The position numbers and the translations under genes are program-made. From NCBI GenBank assembly GCA_017456885.1, contig JAFTIM010000005.1:60828-124827 (forward strand): a DNA stretch of 64,000 nucleotides, read 5' to 3'. Position 1 is the stretch's first letter, and each line of letters opens with the position of its first letter. This DNA comes from Paludibacteraceae bacterium (GTDB lineage: Bacteria; Bacteroidota; Bacteroidia; Bacteroidales; Paludibacteraceae). Below are positions 62,452 to 64,000 of this stretch, one piece after another. Under the pieces are notes generated by a model. It had not been told where the DNA came from, searched no databases, and saw nothing but the letters and a program-made list of their open reading frames with translations.

Positions 62452-63336
62452 ATGATAGACGCATTTCTGCAATATTTACAGTATGAGAAAAATTTTTCGT
62501 CTCATACTGTTTTGTCGTATCGTAACGATTTGATTTCTTTTCGCGATTATATAATAGAAAAGGAAAAGATGTTTGATGTGGACAAAATAGATTCGACTCT
62601 TGTGCGTGCTTGGGTCTTGTTTCTACTTGACACGGGACATTCGTCGCGGACGGTAAATCGAAAATTGTCAGCTCTTAAATCTTTTTATCGTTTCTTAAAT
62701 TTAAAAGGGCTATGTAGTCATAATCCGACAAAACGGATAGTGTCTCCCAAAACAAAAAAGCCGCTACCTTCGTTTTTTAAGGAAAAGGAGATGGCAATGG
62801 CGATAGATTCGTTTGCACAAGATGATTTTAAGTCGGAAACGTCTCGTTTGATAATAGATATTTTTTACCAAACTGGAATAAGGCGCGCCGAGTTGATAAA
62901 TTTAAAAGATACAGATGTTGATTTTTCTAATCATTCTATATCTGTCATAGGGAAACGCAATAAGCAACGTATAATCCCGATAGGTCAAGGGTTACAGGAT
63001 TCTATAAAAGATTATATAGCATTAAGAGATAAGCATGTTGCTCGTGAAGTCCCGTTTCTGTTTGTAACAAATAAAGGGAAACAGCTCTATCCGAAATATG
63101 TCTATCTGTTAGTTCATTCGGCAATGCGTTCGGTTAGTACGCTTGAGAAGTGCAGTCCTCATGTTTTGCGGCATACGTTTGCCACTGTCCTTTTAAATCA
63201 TGATGCAGATATCGATGTTGTAAAAACAGCATTGGGGCATGCCAATCTTTCAGCAACAGAGGTTTATACACATACAACTTTCGAACAATTACAATCTATA
63301 TACAAACACGCCCATCCTCGGGCAATAAAAAAGTAA
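62452..63336 (+). CDS. Tyrosine recombinase, XerC/XerD-like
   Basis: Site-specific recombinase likely resolving chromosome dimers. The N-terminal SAM-like domain (IDAFLQYLQYEKNFSSHTVL) is followed by the catalytic domain with R144 (TGIRRAEL), K168 (IGKRNK), H237 and R240 (HVLRHTFAT), H263 (LGHANLSATE) and the nucleophile Y272 (VYTHTT). All residues are present. From ATG 62452 it is 294 residues; the TTG at 62440 adds four. The context with rpsU and hpf, not phage or integron genes, argues for a core Xer protein and not an integrase. Confidence 0.93.
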   Translation: MIDAFLQYLQYEKNFSSHTVLSYRNDLISFRDYIIEKEKMFDVDKIDSTLVRAWVLFLLDTGHSSRTVNRKLSALKSFYRFLNLKGLCSHNPTKRIVSPKTKKPLPSFFKEKEMAMAIDSFAQDDFKSETSRLIIDIFYQTGIRRAELINLKDTDVDFSNHSISVIGKRNKQRIIPIGQGLQDSIKDYIALRDKHVAREVPFLFVTNKGKQLYPKYVYLLVHSAMRSVSTLEKCSPHVLRHTFATVLLNHDADIDVVKTALGHANLSATEVYTHTTFEQLQSIYKHAHPRAIKK

Positions 63337-63340
63337 GATT

Positions 63341-63631
63341 ATGGAAGTAAAAATTTCGGCAGTTAATTTTAAGATTTCAGAGAAGTTGGAGTCTTATGTA
63401 GAGAAAAAAGCAAGTAAATTAGTGAAATTTCTTGATGCGGTAGTTTCAATAGATGTGCTTTTGAAAGTCGTTAAATTTGAGTCAGCTGAAAATAAGGAGG
63501 CAGAGATAAAAGTAAAAGTTCCGGGAGGAAGTTTTTTTGCTTCGAAGACTTGTGATACTTTTGAGGAAGCGGTTGATCGAACAGTGGAAGCATTGGAAAA
63601 GCAACTGAAAAAACATAAAGAGTCGCATTGA
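63341..63631 (+). CDS. hpf: Ribosome hibernation-promoting factor, short form
   Basis: Binds the 30S subunit and idles ribosomes in stationary phase. 96 residues with the HPF/YfiA fold: VKISAVNFKISEKLESYVEK, KLVKFLDAVVSIDVLLKVV, EAEIKVKVPGGSFFASKTCDTFEEAVDRTVEALEKQL. It is the short form, without the dimerising C-terminal domain. Four bases after the recombinase gene. Confidence 0.93.
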   Translation: MEVKISAVNFKISEKLESYVEKKASKLVKFLDAVVSIDVLLKVVKFESAENKEAEIKVKVPGGSFFASKTCDTFEEAVDRTVEALEKQLKKHKESH

Positions 63632-63696
63632 TAAGATTTTGTGTATCAATGTAAAGGAATATTATTCTTGATTGTTTGCAAAAAAAACAAATATTT

Positions 63697-63728
63697 GTTG
63701 CAGGAGAAAAAATAAATCTCTACATTTG
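63697..63728 (+). promoter_or_regulatory. Promoter for the tRNA cluster
   Basis: -7 TACATTTG at 63721-63728 with GTTG at 63697-63700, 20 bases upstream. Confidence 0.6.
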
Positions 63729-63774
63729 CAACCCATTTTGGTATCTTTTTTAGGGAAGGTACAAATGGAAACAT

Positions 63775-63848
63775 GCCTCTTTAGCTCAGTTGGCCAGAGC
63801 ACGTGATTTGTAATCTCGGGGTCGTTGGTTCGAATCCGACAAGAGGCT
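63775..63848 (+). tRNA. tRNA-Thr (anticodon TGT)
   Basis: Acceptor GCCTCTT/AAGAGGC, anticodon loop TTTGTAA, T arm with TTCGAAT. The anticodon stem CGTGA/TCTCG contains one T-T mismatch. CCA is not encoded. Confidence 0.94.
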
Positions 63849-63859
63849 CGGAAAAGAAT

Positions 63860-63942
63860 GGGCAGTTACCAGAGTGGCCAAATGGGGCTGACTGTAACTC
63901 AGCTGGCTTTCGCCTTCGGTGGTTCGAATCCATCACTGCCCA
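63860..63942 (+). tRNA. tRNA-Tyr (anticodon GTA)
   Basis: Class II tRNA of 83 bases with acceptor GGGCAGT/ACTGCCC, anticodon loop CTGTAAC, and a long variable arm (GGCTTTCGCC). Confidence 0.96.
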
Positions 63943-63951
63943 CACTTTTTT

Positions 63952-64000
63952 GCGGAAATAGCTCAGTTGATAGAGCACTAGCCTTCCAAGCTGGGGGTCG
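63952..64000 (+). tRNA. tRNA-Gly (anticodon TCC), cut by window edge
   Basis: Starts GCGGAAATAGCTCAG, anticodon loop CTTCCAA (TCC). The T arm and 3' acceptor strand lie beyond the window. Confidence 0.9.

Noticed and set aside
62452..63336. Tyrosine recombinase as sign of an integrated element
   Set aside because: It lies in a core rpsU-recombinase-hpf operon with no attachment repeats or phage genes, so a housekeeping Xer role is more likely.
63775..63848. tRNA-Thr as a pseudogene because of a T-T mismatch in the anticodon stem
   Set aside because: All other arms and conserved bases are intact, it is in a normal tRNA cluster, and one mismatch is tolerated.

Overview
This 64 kb window looks like ordinary chromosome from a member of Bacteroidales. 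Support comes from moderate GC, many TAnnTTTG -7 promoter boxes in place of TATAAT, a SusC/SusD pair, Ser-type sulfatases, a TonB of the phylum's type and ribosomal protein S16 with a long Lys/Ala/Glu tail. Two secreted proteins end in type A type IX secretion (T9SS) sorting domains. That favours a Porphyromonadaceae, Tannerellaceae or Dysgonomonadaceae-like lineage over a T9SS-lacking gut Bacteroides. Species cannot be named from the sequence alone.

Layout. 1-4.2 kb (minus): nadB (cut by the window edge), recG and a GSCFA protein. 4.4 kb: tRNA-Val. 4.5-7.6 kb: a Ser-type sulfatase, a DUF2147 protein and a patatin-like lipase. 7.6-11.2 kb (minus): sppA, lpxK and a purine nucleoside phosphorylase in one operon. 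11.4-13.7 kb: a DUF456 membrane protein, a small secreted acidic protein and an OmpP1/FadL-like porin. 13.8-19.9 kb: two tandem Na/Pi-cotransporter paralogues, a DUF1599 protein, a DoxX-like membrane protein and tpiA. 20.1-29.5 kb: a polysaccharide/glycan utilisation locus with a structured leader, a small HTH protein, SusC, SusD and a large GH85 endo-beta-N-acetylglucosaminidase with a T9SS tail, pointing to N-glycan capture. 29.5-34.6 kb: an RsmI-like methyltransferase, a TPR/PD40 protein, TonB, rsmE, a possible ribbon-helix-helix protein, a PfkB kinase and two tRNA-Asn genes. 34.7-36.8 kb: a sulfatase lipoprotein and a PepSY-like lipoprotein. 36.9-40.2 kb: uvrB and cinA. 40.2-40.5 kb: a 6S-like structured RNA gene. 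40.5-42.8 kb: a FISUMP-like lipoprotein and a DUF389 membrane protein. 42.9-53.6 kb (plus): dusB, comF, a GT2 glycosyltransferase, a subtilisin with a T9SS tail, xseA-xseB, gyrB, a LOG-family protein, a GH16-like protein and kdsA. 53.6-56.1 kb (minus): a DUF262-HNH nuclease and an EcoRI-type adenine methyltransferase, preceded by a structured RNA ending in a terminator. 56.2-64 kb (plus): rpsP, a GT2 glycosyltransferase, marC, dnaG, a radical SAM protein, a GT-B glycosyltransferase, rpsU, a tyrosine recombinase, hpf and a tRNA-Thr/Tyr/Gly operon that runs off the window.

Most of the window is housekeeping and envelope biogenesis. The accessory pieces are the GH85 locus, the two sulfatases and the nuclease/methyltransferase pair. 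The best candidates for something undescribed are that pair with its RNA leader, the structured leader and dyads around the small HTH gene, and the signal-less GH16-like protein with a degenerate active site. Several longest open frames begin inside a promoter box, so their starts were moved downstream.
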